A stretch of DNA of 64,000 nt from Ryuthela nishihirai (GCA_038380435.1 JAWZYU010000013.1:65056446-65120445), one strand, 5' to 3'; numbered from the stretch's first letter, positions 46,322 to 57,540 are shown. Program-made: numbers and translations. The notes: generated from the sequence alone by a model not told the origin.

Positions 46322-48757
46322 CCCGTAACTGGTATGGTACATTTTCTGGAACGGCGTTGGTAAGGTGGGGTCCTGGAGTCTTAGTGGCTCAAAATACATG
46401 ACGTCATGGCATCTCACTGATTTCTGATAGGTTACTATTGATTTTCAGATATTTAACAAATTGAAGTCAATCCAATCATACGTCTTCTCTCTTAAAAAAA
46501 ACATTTATTCAAAACATGAAAATACTGGTTCGCAAAGACCTGAAACGCTTTTGAGTTCACATAATTGTACCAAACCAAACATAATACCTTTCTAAACATT
46601 TTTAACCTTAAATATACATTCAAATTCAAATAGAAAATCAGGTAAATGTCATTCCTGTAATTGCAAATGAAAAACTACAAGCGCACTTCCAAGCAATCTT
46701 CACAGACACTTCGCGCGCAACTTCCGCAAACTGGCAGATGGCAAACAGCACATCCAACGTTGGTTTTCTTGTCCTGTTTACGTGGACACTTAGCACACCT
46801 AGCTCACTTCTTTAATAATTGATTTCCTCTATTTCCATGTGCTTCAGGAGCATTCTTTCTCAGAATGGAAAGAATGTTCTGTTTTAGAAGCCGGGAAGAT
46901 GTTTATTTTCCATTCTTTCCATATGGGGAACAACAAGCTGCCTTGCCAGTGCCTTTATAAATTCATATCTGGAATGTTTGTGATTGTCTGGTAGGGCAGA
47001 AAAAATTACAAAAGCATTTACTATTGAAATATTCAGAATTTCATAGAACACCGTCAGAGGCCATCGTCTGGAACGCCTGTTACACCCATAGACAGTACAT
47101 TTTTCGTCCAACGCATCGATTCCGCCTTTAGTGTAGTTGTAAAATTCAATTATTTCTGGGTTTTTTTTTGTCATTTCCATTTACAGTGGCTGTGTGGTGC
47201 ATCGAGGATATCAGGAGAACAGCTTTTCCGAGTTTGGGGACATACGATGTTAGAGTTATTCTGTTGGTAAATCCAAACAGAGAAGAATGTATAGTTCGCT
47301 TTCTTGACGCCAAGAACTCTCTAGGTACTTCTTTCTTATTTTTTTTTAGTGTGCCAACATAGGTGAGGTTCCTCTCCATTAGCTCATTCACCAACTCTAC
47401 TGACGAAAACCAGTTATCGGCTGTAACGTTTCTGTTAGAGCCATCAATGGACTTCACTAAACGAAGAACTGATTGCATGGGTTTTGCCGAGTTTCTTTTC
47501 TTCTGCTGATAATGTATCGCCATCACTGTCCTTCCCTGAAAAAATATACACATCCAAAAGGTAATGTGTTCTTGCATCGTTTAGGCCCATAATTTTGATT
47601 CCATATTTGCGCGGTTTCATCGGCATGTACATGCGAAACTTGCATCTGCCATGAAATCCGATGAGCATGTCATCGACACAAGCATATTCAGCTATCGAAT
47701 AGTTTTTCTTGCAGTTATTTATGAATTGTTGAAAGATGTTCGAAATAGCAGCTGTTCGATCCTTTTTTTTTCTCCTCCCTGGTTTTTTTATTGTCAAACC
47801 TCAAGGCAATGAGCAAAACATGGAAGCGCTTTTGCGACATGGTGCACCTAAATATTTAGTGACCTGTTTCGTCTGTTGCAAAAATTGATGCCAAGTCTTC
47901 ATTATTGGACTTGAAAATTGCTGAAAAAAAGAGCAAGCCCAAAAAAGCTTTCAGCTCTGTGATGTTCATGTCTCCAACTAAGTATTTATTATTCGCAGAG
48001 AATTTATTTCTCATGCTTTCCAGCTTTATATTTGCTTGTAATGCAATTTCTTGCAAAATCTCATCAGTAATTAGAAATGTCCATGCATCAATCTCGGAAC
48101 AAGCACTTCCCAATAATCTTGCTGGTCCGATAACACCCGGAATGTGAGATATAATGTTGTGACTCCTAGTACGCACATTAGTTGCAGGCGGTTCAGTGCT
48201 CCATTTGAATCTATTTTTTCCATAATATGATTTTGTTGTTACTGTGCTGGATGTCGTGGGCATCGTTGCAGTACCTGTCTCTTCATCAGTTACATTGTTG
48301 TCGTTGTTTTGTTCCTCATCTTCCCCTTCGTCTCCAATTTCCATTTCAGAGTCACTATCGTGCTCGCTGACGTAATCCGGATCCACATCACTGTCATTTC
48401 CACTAAAATCACTTTCTAGTTCGTCCAAAGTTTGTAGTGCCCATTCTTCAAACCACGGATCATCCGTCTGCATCTGCTTCCGTGATGAACTCGCCATTAC
48501 AACGTCTAAAACAAAATGAAGTACAAAAAAGTAACATGATTCGTAAGGTGGGGTCTCGCAGACCCCAAGCAAATGAACACTGCCAATAAACTTTGAATAC
48601 TAAGAAAAATGTACAGCAGCATCACGTTCCCCCACTCAAGACGCATCATCGGCTGAGAGGTACTGAGGTGGGCAGCGCCATTGAGCAAAAAGTATTTGAA
48701 CTATCAAGAAAAATAATAGTGCTGGAGTCTGGTAGACCCCGCCATACCAGTTACGGG
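46322..48757 (-). mobile_element. piggyBac element with both ends and TTAA duplication
   Basis: The ends are perfect inverted repeats: CCCGTAACTGGTATGG at 46322 and its reverse complement ending 48757. Each is bordered by TTAA (46318-46321 and 48758-48761), the invariant piggyBac target. Subterminal GGTGGGGTC and GACCCC motifs occur near both ends. The 2436-bp interior carries one minus-strand transposase gene with frame breaks. Confidence 0.95.
46675..48497 (-). pseudogene. piggyBac transposase (PGBD4-like), frameshifted
   Basis: The start MASSSRKQMQTDDPWFEEWA at 48497 is followed by an acidic N-terminal region, then the DDE_Tnp_1_7-type domain. All three aspartate motifs are visible: VDDMLIGFHGR (about 47675), TADNWFSS (about 47410) and GGIDALDEKCTVY (about 47120). 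The C-terminus is a cysteine-rich zinc finger (CAKCPRKQDKKTNVGCAVC, then CGSCARSVCEDC) ending at the stop at 46675. Breaks near 47860 (stop), 47480-47580 and 47150-47180 split it into at least four frames. The expected product would be about 600 residues. The enzyme excises and inserts at TTAA without leaving a footprint. Ends and motifs suggest fairly recent loss of function. Confidence 0.88.
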
Positions 48758-48761
48758 TTAA

Positions 48762-48848
48762 TCAAATTGAACACAAATCTCAAAACCAAGAAAATCGTTA
48801 ACATCACATTGCTGATTGGCATTATAAAAAAGCCCCAAAAAGTAAATA
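48762..48848. other. 87-bp spacer between piggyBac TTAA and Tigger TA
   Basis: Holds a TTATAAAAAAGCCCC phrase that recurs at 51020 and 51108, right of the Tigger element. The three may be units of one old repeat split by the insertion. Confidence 0.5.
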
Positions 48849-49844
48849 CAGTAGACTCTCTCTTATCCGGTCTCGCCTCAACCAACCTCCGCTTTAACCG
48901 GTCATTGCAAGAAGCGGAAGCAAGCCGCCACTTGTATTGTTTATTTGCTTCAGTTTCTCATTGTGAATATTACACTGTACAGTGTGAGTGTGTGTGTTGG
49001 AATCTATTAATTATTGTGTGGTACGAAATGAGTGGGTGCAAACGTAAGCATAATGTCATTATGATGGAGATGAAATTAAAACTGTTAGAACATATTGACA
49101 AAGGTGATCCAGTAAAGCATATTTGTGATGAACTAGGTGTTGATAAAAGCACAATAAAAGAATAGAACACAGAGAAGGAATAGAAAATCTTTACAAGCTT
49201 TTTGCACTCAAGTTGAGTCTGAAAAATCGCTTTCTTCTCGGTGCACTCTTAAAAAGCTGAAAAATAAAATTGTTGATGATGCACTTTGAAAATTCATGCA
49301 AGAGTTTCGAAAGGGAACACCAATCAGTGGGCCATTTTGAAAGAAAAAGCATTAATTCTTCATTCTGAAATCGATAAGGGGGAGATTTTTTAGCAAGCCA
49401 GGGATGGCTTTCTCGCTGGAGAAAACAGTATGGTGTTCATTACCTTGGTGTTTGTGGTGAGAAATTGTCATCTGATCCTTTAGCAGCAAAGGAATTTTCA
49501 GAAAAACTTTTAGTGCTTATCGAAGAAGGCCTATGCACAGAACAAATCTACAATGTAGATGAGACGGTTAAATTTTAAACATCTTCCAACGAAAATGTTT
49601 GTGACAGTGCAAGAAACCTCAGCATCAGGATTTAAAAAAAAGAATCATTGTGGCTGTGAGTACAAATGCTGCAGGTACGCAAAAACTTCCCCTTTTTGTA
49701 ATTGGGTAATCAGCAAAACCCCGAGCATTCAAGCATTTAAATATAGCTGCTCTGCTACTTTACTATAAAGCTCAAAAGTATGCTTGGATAGACTTGTATT
49801 TGTTTAAAGAGTGGTTCTTTTCAACTCATAATAAATAGGCACTT

Positions 49845-50018
49845 TAGTGTTGATTTAAATTTTAGAGGAAAAATTGTCTTGAGCCAGGTGGGATATGAAC
49901 CCACAACCTCCTGATAACATGTCAGGTGCTCTGGACCACTGAGCTACCGGCTGCCGATCAAGATCTCCTCTAACAAGCGTTATGAACATTCCTTTATGTT
50001 TCATTATGGTTCTTTATA
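49845..50018. mobile_element. Insertion in the Tigger transposase carrying a tRNA-like head
   Basis: Interrupts the transposase between FFSTHN and EFVPK. It contains the tRNA-like structure at 49881-49953. Exact borders and target duplication are not clear. Confidence 0.5.
49881..49953 (-). tRNA. tRNA-like sequence (pseudo-tRNA or SINE head)
   Basis: The minus strand folds as a cloverleaf: acceptor CAGCCGG with CTGGCTC (one mismatch at the end, one G-T), D arm GCTC...GAGC, anticodon stem CCTGA/TCAGG, T arm GTGGG/CCCAC with B box GGTTCATATCC. The loop CATGTTA would give anticodon TGT, but position 33 is A instead of U. The sequence lies inside a transposon, so a working tRNA is unlikely. Confidence 0.5.
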
Positions 50019-50968
50019 GAATTTGTTCCAAAAGTAAAAAACCACTTGACAAGTCTTAAAATGTCTGTCAAGGCCTTACTCATTCTTGACAATGTCCCAA
50101 CGCACCCAAGTGAACTCATGTTTTTGCCACCTAATGTAACATCTTTAGTACAACCAGTGGATTATGGTGTGCTTGTAAGTTTAAAAAGGTGATACAGGAG
50201 AAAACTTCTTTCAGAAATTCTACAGCGAACCAAAAATGATGGAATTGGACTTTAAAATGCTTTGAAAACAATAAATATTGAGGATATTATCTATGTGTTG
50301 GCAAGAGCTTTTGAAGAAATGCCTTGTACAACGTTTATGAAGTCATGGAGAAAATTTTGGCCCGAAGTTGAAAACCATGTATAAAGTACCAAAGATGACA
50401 ACACAAAAGTATCAAATCAGCCTGTGCCTGCCGAAGATATGATGGATAATGACAATATTTCGCTGCTTAAGGACTTTAAACAGCTGCTTGGATGTGACAC
50501 ACTTGAAGAAGATGACATTGAAAAATGGTTAAAAGGTGATGAACAGTTGGAAAAATGAAACACTAAATGATGATGAAATTATCAATGCAGTCTGCCAACA
50601 AGGAAATGGAGAAGAAGAGGAAGAAGAGGAAGAAGGGAAAGTAGCTTTTGATGTTGCAGTAAAGATACATTGAACAGCAACAGGCCTCATCTGCGACTAA
50701 TGTGATGTTTATTAAAAATTGGCAAGACTTTGCAGGTAAAAAAGTGTTAAGTTCAAAGAAACAAAAGAAAATCCCACTTTTTCAAATGAGTGTGAATAAA
50801 TTGTTAATTTTGTACAACAAATTATTAATTAAAATAAAGTACAGTTAGTATTTTTGTCATTCGTCATTTTTATTTATTTTCTGACACAATTTTCGGATTA
50901 ACTGGCCTTTCATTCATCCGACCAAGGGTCCAGTCCTGTAAGGGCCAGATAAGAGGGAGTCTATTGTA

Positions 50969-51181
50969 ATGTCATCAAAGCACATGAAAATTGAAAACAG
51001 TGCACCACCAATCCTGAATTATAAAAAAGCCCCTGAATTTAAATAATATCATCGGAGATAACACATACCAAAAGACCTGAAAATAGGAAACTGCACTGTC
51101 GACAAATTCTAAAAAAGCCCCTGACATTAATATAATCAGAGACAACACATACAAAGAAACATGAAAATTGAAAATAGTGCA
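50969..51181. repeat. Short tandem units around AAAAAAGCCCC
   Basis: AAAAAAGCCCCTGA occurs at 51023 and 51111, and GAAAATTGAAAA.AGTGCA at 50988 and 51165, a period of about 88 bp or more. A related unit is at 48826. Confidence 0.6.
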
Positions 51182-52380
51182 GCCCATCAGGTGAAACCCA
51201 TGTGTACTTATGTATGTCATGGTGTTTGTAATAAGTGTTAGTTATTCTAAAACCATCGAGTTTATTTACCTGTAGGAGACGTTGCCCATTGCCATTGCAG
51301 CTACCAATACCAAAAGGGCCTATTACTCCTCTCCAAAGGTCAGAATCAGTATCAACTTTGGCATTGAAGTCACCAAGTACAAGGGTAATATCTCCTTTCT
51401 TGACAGAATTCAAAATATCTTGAAGTTGTCTGTAAAACCTATCGTTCTCTTCCTCATCGACATCCTCAATGGGGGCATAACAGCAGATAACATTCAAGTC
51501 TTTAACACTTGTCTGAAATTTTGCTGTAAGAAACCTTTCATTAATGCACTCATATCCTAGAAGAGCATCACTAGCGTGTCTGCTGAGAAGCAGACCCACG
51601 CCTTGCTGATGCTTATTGTCGTCCTTCCCTGAAAAGAGAAATTTAAGATTATTTTTAAGAATCTGACCTTTATCTGTCCATCTGGTCTCTTGCAAGCCGA
51701 GAATATCTAAATTATAATGGTGGAATTCTTGTGTGAGGACATCAAGAGAAAAAACTCTGTGCAGACTCACATTCCAACTACCTATGGAGAGAAAATGGTT
51801 AGGGGATGTTTAAAGAAACTATGTTTATTGAGAGAGGGAATGCCGACAATATCAAACAGCCCCCTAATCGCAGACATGGGGCAAAGACCCGTTCCCCCAC
51901 CACTAAAGGCTGAGGCCATCTACACTGGAAGACTTCCTCCGATGTAGAATTTGACGATGCCAGTAGAAGCAAAGAGTTCAGTTGCCTGCGATGACCTCTG
52001 CTCAGGATTATCCACCAGCTGATAAACATATCCTGTGAATCTATTCACTTGGGGCTGTCAACCCACAAACAAACAGAAAACACAGCGAAAGATTTTCCCT
52101 CCACAGAATCCCACCAGTGCAGCAAATTCAGGATCCATAATGAAGCTCAGAGCCATATATCTGTCCAGTATGTTTATATGGTCAACACCAGGACACTGTG
52201 TGGTTGACTACTCCTCAAGCAGGGTAGAAAAAAAAAGAAAAGTAGCCAGAGTTGTCCAGATCAGTAGGCCACACTAATCTGGCAGCCCTCCCCTTCGTTC
52301 ACTTTCAATGGTACTAACGGTCTGCACCACGAGAAGGCGGGGTCAGACATTAGGTCTGAACTGGCTGGTTCTATGCATCA
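51182..52380 (-). mobile_element. RTE-like LINE, copy A5 (5' part with endonuclease)
   Basis: The minus-strand frame at 51240-51770 is the APE-type endonuclease absent or cut in other copies: LGLQETRWTDKGQI (catalytic glutamate), ICCYAPIEDVDEEE, LVLGDFNAKV and FRITNTYYKHHDIHKYTWVS. The nuclease nicks target DNA to prime reverse transcription. Right of 51770 is non-coding 5' sequence. The copy ends at 51182 with the same phrase as 44823 (CAGCCCATCAG), so the RT half is missing. It is a 3'-truncated copy, unusual for a LINE, where 5' truncation is the rule, and probably reflects a deletion. Confidence 0.85.
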
Positions 52381-52419
52381 TCAGAGGGGATTGGTGCATA
52401 GACAACAAAAATCCATATA

Positions 52420-53300
52420 CCTCCCACATCATACAGCTCAAAGAACTCTCCTCAAAATTACCCATTAATCTTCCTGACTCCATCAAAAACTGCCATTTTT
52501 CCACACTGATAATTCTAGAATACTCAAAATTTCTATATAAAAAAAGCCACTAAAGGCTTCCAGATATTAACAATAAATCATATCAGTAACTCTAAAAGAC
52601 TCCTAAATATCTGAGAAAATTAATATATCACTGTAATACACTAATAATTACTAATAGTCACAATTCATCTCAAACTACTATAATGAAATACACATGTTAG
52701 TTACCACCACCATGTTCAGTCCCATACACAAAAACTTCCAACATTCTTTCCCCCAAACATACTCACCCCCCCACTACATTAGAATTCTCTTAAAATTCAC
52801 TGTTTCATGTTCACCAAAAACTAATGTCATAAAACACTAATACCATTTAAAAATTTCCTCATTTTTTTACCACTTAATTTCCCCACATTCTAAACTTTTG
52901 CCATATTCTTCCACTCTCACAACAACACACATACTACATCGTACTAAACACATACAAAATAATTCTAACCACTCCTCCCTTCTTCTTCAAATGCCCTTCA
53001 CTCCAAAGAACTTAAGAAAAACATTCCCACCTCCACACACACCTAGCCACAAAAAGCTACTAAACTCTCACTTCCAAAGGATGTGGCCATAACATTATAA
53101 AACAGTTTACTAACACCTTCAGTAAACAACATTTCCAATATTAAATAATTTCACTTCCTAAATATCTTAGATAACTTATTATTTACCATATTTTAACAAA
53201 TTTCGAAAAAACAGTGGGAAGATATTAATTACTCCTGTTCTGCCTATTGTTAAAAATCCCTCATTAAATATATAATAGATATATCCACTTACCTGTGATC
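52420..53300. other. G-depleted, C-rich strand-asymmetric stretch
   Basis: The plus strand is almost free of G while C, A and T are frequent, for example 52740-53050. No ORF of interest. It lies 5' of RTE copy A5 on the minus strand, where it would read as C-poor and G-rich. Confidence 0.7.
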
Positions 53301-54001
53301 GCATGGGCTTGTTATTTGAAGGAGTTATCCAGCAAGAATGATGAAAAAAAAAGCAAACATAATGTCACATTCATATCAAATTACACACAACATGTGACTT
53401 CGCCCCACCTACCCAAAAGAAACAAATCATAGTTACGTTTCTATGTCACACTTTACACTTTGATGTCATATGGTTCTTAAGCAGTACCATCTGTTGGCTG
53501 AAGACTGAAGAATACACTGACTCAAATTTTTGTTTCGCACTAAAACAATGTATAATTTCATTGGATACAACTATTTAGACTAGAGAATATAGCTAAACAA
53601 GTTTTTACTTCACACATAAAAAATGCCCCCCAAAGTAAACTCATTGAATGCAGTTATTTTAACCAGAAAATATCACTAAAGGACAGATTTTCATTCCACA
53701 CTAAACCTCCCTCCCCCAAATATAAATAATTTCAATGGAGATGACAGTTTTAACCATAGTTTATTTATAAACAACAAATTTGGTTTCGAATGTAAAAAAG
53801 GACCACCTGGAACAAATAATCTTATCAGAAGTGACTATTTTAACCAGAGCTTACTGCTAAAGAAATTTGGCTGTGCCTTTGAAAACCCAAAAATATTTCG
53901 CTAGACAATAAAAGGTAGGACTCCCTTCCCCTTGATAAAATCCAAGAATAAACACATAAAAGCACACTTATTAAATGCCTAAATATATAGTATTTTGTTG
54001 G
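53301..54001. other. AT-rich, no feature recognised
   Basis: No ORF, tRNA or terminal repeat seen. Confidence 0.4.
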
Positions 54002-54014
54002 TAGGGGTTGGAGT

Positions 54015-54388
54015 TGGGTTGGGTTGTTTTACCTCTGAGCAGCACTTTTTTGCACAACATGGGCTAAATGGCCAGGTCACATGGACCCCCAAAGGCTCAG
54101 AGAAGGTTGGGTGAGGGGACCCTCTAAGAACAGCTGTTGGTAGACAGATGGTAGCCGTCAAGGCCATCCAGCGTGTTCTTTAATATGCACAGAGTATGGT
54201 TCTCCCACACACGGGGCCACGGTTTAATGTCCCTTCCGACAGATGGCAGCCTTTTTAAGCCCATCGGTGTCCCCTACTAACCGTGGGCAGGGTGGGGAAA
54301 TTTATGGAGATAAATCTCAAAGCTGGGACTCGAACATGGGAACTACAGATTATAGCCTGGTGTGCTACTGACTGAGCAATCCCTCTCC
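54015..54388 (-). mobile_element. SINE family A with 13-bp target duplication
   Basis: Minus-strand copy flanked by identical TAGGGGTTGGAGT (54002-54014 and 54389-54401). A small deletion in the head (after GATAAATCTCAAAGCTGGG) removes part of the conserved core. Confidence 0.9.
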
Positions 54389-54401
54389 TAGGGGTTGGAG
54401 T

Positions 54402-55282
54402 ACATCAGCATTTACTACTAAAATTTTTAATTCGCAGTATGTGTATAATATGCACAATTTAAGTTCCTCCACATGGTTGTTTAAAGAAATCCAATATTAA
54501 TTTTATAACTAAGACTTTTTTATAAACCAAAAAATTTTAAAATGCAGGAATCCTGGGCCACCACAAATCTCAGTAGCAGATGACATGTTTGCTGTTCAAT
54601 TCTGCAAAAACCTCCTACTGTTGTATTATACGTTAGGTCTATTAATATATTCTCCACCTATGTTACATTTCTTCCCGAGCCACCATGTTGTCACAGTGAA
54701 CTGCAGGCTAATCTATCCTGGATGATTTGTTGTAATAAAAATCTGTTCAATTAAAATTTGGATGATTAATTGTTGGTGCATCATGCACTACAGATGAACT
54801 CTCATTGCCATCTGTAGGTGTAGATTGTCATCATGCATCTACAGATGACAGGAAATCTCTTGATAAATCTCACTGGAGAAATGCAAGGAGTAAAATGGTT
54901 ATTCCACGAGGACAATCATCTTATGTTACCTTCTTTTGTGCCATGGTAACTGGGTGAAAACAGCACCTTGCAAGAGTCTGGTATTGGTACCTGATTACCC
55001 CTCAGGAAACTTAATGTTGACAACTGGCTAGAAACCTCAGGGTAGCATTTAGATGATCTTTTGGTGGAATTGCTTGAAGCATTTCTGCATTATTTTTTCA
55101 GCTTGTCATTTACTAAACTTAATAAGTACATGATACTTGCTTCATACATAAAGAAAGTTTGTGCGTTTGTTTGCTTATGGACTCGGGCCCCCAGAAGAGC
55201 TAGAGGCTTCAAACTTTGCATGAACATTCTCTTCACCCAGGGAAAGAATATAGGCTATTTGTGAACCCACTGGGGTTCACAA
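54402..55282. other. Non-coding, with small inverted repeats
   Basis: CATCTGTAG and CTACAGATG pair at about 54810-54848. A perfect 8-bp hairpin (GTGAACCC, ACTG, GGGTTCAC) sits at 55261-55280, just before RTE copy A6. No gene seen. Confidence 0.5.
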
Positions 55283-55795
55283 AACATATGTAAGTTACAG
55301 AGGTCCAACCAGACTGTTTTAATTTTCCTCTCCAGATGTCTCTTCTGAGCTACAGCTGCTGCATTTGGCCACTCTAGGCCAAATCTAGCAAGGTCCTGTT
55401 TGACATTGTCTGCTCATTGCATCCTAGGTCTCCCCCTTTTTCTCAAACCCTTAGGCATACTGTTCATAATCCTGTTCGCCAATCTGCAGCTATGCATATG
55501 GGCAACATAGCCAAACCAACGTAGTTTTTCTCTGCACAATATGCCGCTCAAAAGAGGTTGATGACTCCTTCTGACCTCATCATTACTTACAAAGTCAAAC
55601 CATCTAATGCCCAAGATACTGCGTAAGCATCTAGAATTAAAGGCATCAAGTTTCTTGTTATCCTGCTTACAAAGGGCCCATGTTTTGCTACCATAACTAA
55701 TCTTAGAAAGAATCAAACTATTATACAGCTTAATTTTAGTCTTTAGGTCTATTTTTCCACACTTGCCATAGATTCTTAAATATAAAATAATCAAA
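55283..55795 (-). mobile_element. RTE-like LINE, copy A6 (3' end only)
   Basis: The frame at 55414-55794 is the C-terminal ORF2 segment: LKTKIKLYNSLILSKISYGS, KTWALCKQDN, LGIRWFDFVSNDEV, LRWFGYVAHM and LRKRGRPRMQ. It is open for 126 codons, so it decays less than A1 and A2. It lacks the CAT tail seen in other copies. Confidence 0.85.
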
Positions 55796-56273
55796 ATCTA
55801 AAAAAAAAGCTTGAATTAACTTTATTTATATATATATTTGTAAAAATCAACCTTTCAGAGCTCCTAAAAAATGCAAATTTTTTCAATTTATTTTTCAACT
55901 TGATGTGCTAGAAAATGAAAAGCCCAGATTATGCTGATGTTCTATATTTAGAACATTCCTCCACTAGCTAGCTGAGAACTCCAGGGAATTGTTGATTTAT
56001 TTAGTAAACATCCGACTATCTGTGTTCTCAATAAAACGAAGTCAGATGTCAAGGGAACATTTTTTCTATTGGAGATTTGCACAAAAATACAGCCTTATAT
56101 ATTATTTCATCATTTTAGTATAATTAAAAATACTTAAAATTCTCTGTTGTTGAGTAATAGAAATTTAAAATTTATCCTTCAAACTATTTGCATGTTAAAA
56201 GTTTTTAGGAGAAAACTGAAGCTTTTCGGAGCAAGGACAGCGCTCAGTCATCAGTGAAGTGACACTATGTGGT
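55796..56273. other. AT-rich, no feature recognised
   Basis: Only short frames. Confidence 0.4.
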
Positions 56274-56836
56274 GATGTTAGGGCTGTTTAAAGCTTCTTT
56301 CCACATTGTGAAGCGTGATACCAATGTCTTGGTTGCAGGTAGGGATGGGTGAGGTCATTATTTTAATAGCCTTGTGGACTATGGTTCTGTAGAACGTGGA
56401 TGTGTGTGCAAGAAGTGTGGCTTCCTCCCAGTCTATTGTTGCCGCTTGTACTGCTAGCTCAGCAGCAGCCATTGTTAGCTTGTTTTCACTGATATCTGTT
56501 TGATTCTCTGCGAATCTCTCTTGTAGAGAACATATGGTTTTTCTGATGTAGTAGACAATGGAATTATCTGGCAAATGTAGTGGAAATTGGTAAATGCCCA
56601 GTTTTTGAAGTAGGCTAAATTTGTCTTTTGTCCCTTTTGATAATTTTCTTTAGATTTGGAGCTGGGCAGAAAACAATTTTGATATTTTGGGCTCTGAGTA
56701 ACTTGCGGACTGATTTCCATAGGCTGGAAATGTAAGATATAGGTCCGGCAAAGGTTGCACATTCGAAGTTGGTGATTGGGAGGAGAGCCGATGTCAGTAT
56801 ACCGAAAGCCCCCATCTGCGTCCCACTGTCACACAA
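56274..56836 (-). mobile_element. Penelope-like element, C-terminal part with GIY-YIG nuclease (copy 1)
   Basis: Minus strand. The linker after RT reads YISSLWKSVRKLLRAQNIKI, VFCPAPNLKKIIKRDKRQI (56640-56730). Then LQKLGIYQFPLHLPDNSIVY, YIRKTICSLQERFAENQ, TIDWEEATLLAHTSTFYR and NQDIGITLHNVERSFKQP follow to the stop at 56278. GIY...(12)...YYI and the following R, W and E positions fit the GIY-YIG nuclease that Penelope-like elements fuse to their RT. The YIG glycine is changed. The RT domain is not visible upstream. Confidence 0.7.
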
Positions 56837-57039
56837 GAGGACTCGTGCACCCCATTAAGCATACAAAATTGCAGCCTTCTGTTCCCCCACCCATAGGGCC
56901 CTCACCATATCTTCAATGAGTAGTTACTGAAAGATTAAGTTAACTCTACAAACACTGCAGGTACTGGACTAGTCATGTGTTATCATGACAAACAATCGGC
57001 TCATTGGCACTAATGTGTTAACTGATGGTCGTAGGGCAG

Positions 57040-57540
57040 TACAGTGAAGTTTAGATTAAATAGTCCTACCTGCATTTTCTTCATTCTTCAGAGGTAGCTT
57101 TGTTGGTTGTTCAAGGAGGACAATTCCGGATTGTGTGCTGTTCTCAGTAGCTGATATTTTCACAGATTCGGTATTGTTGCTCCTCATTTGGTGATAGTTC
57201 TTAAGCATGGTGGTGTTGCACTTTTCTGCCTCTGTGGTATGAGTCACATCATTCTAAATTTCACACTCTATTAGTGTGCTGAGCCGGTTGCTTATATGGG
57301 ATGTTGGTGACCAGGCATTGCAACACATTTCATGCTGTCCGCTTCGGCACATCATCAGGCAGGCACTGTCCTGGCAGCAGGATGAGATAGAGATGTGATG
57401 TGCTCGATTGGTGGGTGCACATGTGGCTTGCATGGGGTTGTCAAGTGTGAACCAAGCATGCTCCTGAGGTGCCATGAAAGGGGGGATGAATTGCAAGTGC
57501 TCTCCGAGCTGCACTGGGCCTATGCATTCGAGGATTTATA
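57040..57540 (-). other. GC-richer non-coding stretch, probable Penelope terminal region
   Basis: Lies upstream (minus strand) of the GIY-YIG relic and is less AT-rich than its neighbours. It contains a hammerhead-like core (next entry). Two frames (57056-57247, 57254-57514) have no recognisable domain. Confidence 0.45.
57309..57358 (-). ncRNA. Possible decayed hammerhead ribozyme core
   Basis: The minus strand has CTGATGA (57358-57352), then GTGCCG-AAG-CGG with a 3-bp or longer helix, TGAAA at 57328-57332, and a GTC triplet at 57309-57311. CUGAUGA...GAAA is the invariant hammerhead core, and Penelope-like elements are known to carry such ribozymes in their terminal repeats. Stem II is imperfect and stem I was not verified. 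Confidence 0.35.

Larger units (their letters stand above)
49028..50835 (+). pseudogene. Tigger-type transposase (CENP-B/jerky-like), decayed
   Basis: Starts MSGCKRKHNVIMMEMKLKLL, followed by HIDKGDPVKHICDELGVDKS, a CENP-B-type helix-turn-helix. After stops, the DDE part shows YNVDET (about 49552, first catalytic D) and KSAKPRAFKHLNI-like context with KYAWIDLYLFKEWFF (49775-49825). After an insertion comes LLILDNVPTHPSELMFLPPN with VTSLVQPVDYGVL (50080-50175). The acidic tail EEEEEEEEGKVAF (about 50620) and a basic end near 50800 finish it. The family binds its own ends and moves to TA sites; relatives gave rise to CENP-B and jerky. This copy is not functional. Confidence 0.85.
48849..50966 (+). 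mobile_element. pogo/Tigger-like transposon with both ends
   Basis: The left end CAGTAGACTCTCTCTTATCC and right end GATAAGAGGGAGTCTATTG are inverted repeats, each followed outward by TA (48847-48848 and 50967-50968). The 2118-bp interior carries a plus-strand transposase with stops and a tRNA-like insertion. Ends of this style (CAGT.GA..C.C..TTATCCGG) are typical of Tigger families. Confidence 0.92.

Noticed and set aside
57056..57514. Two minus-strand frames as a protein gene
   Set aside because: No domain seen. The position beside Penelope relics and the hammerhead-like core fit non-coding terminal sequence better.
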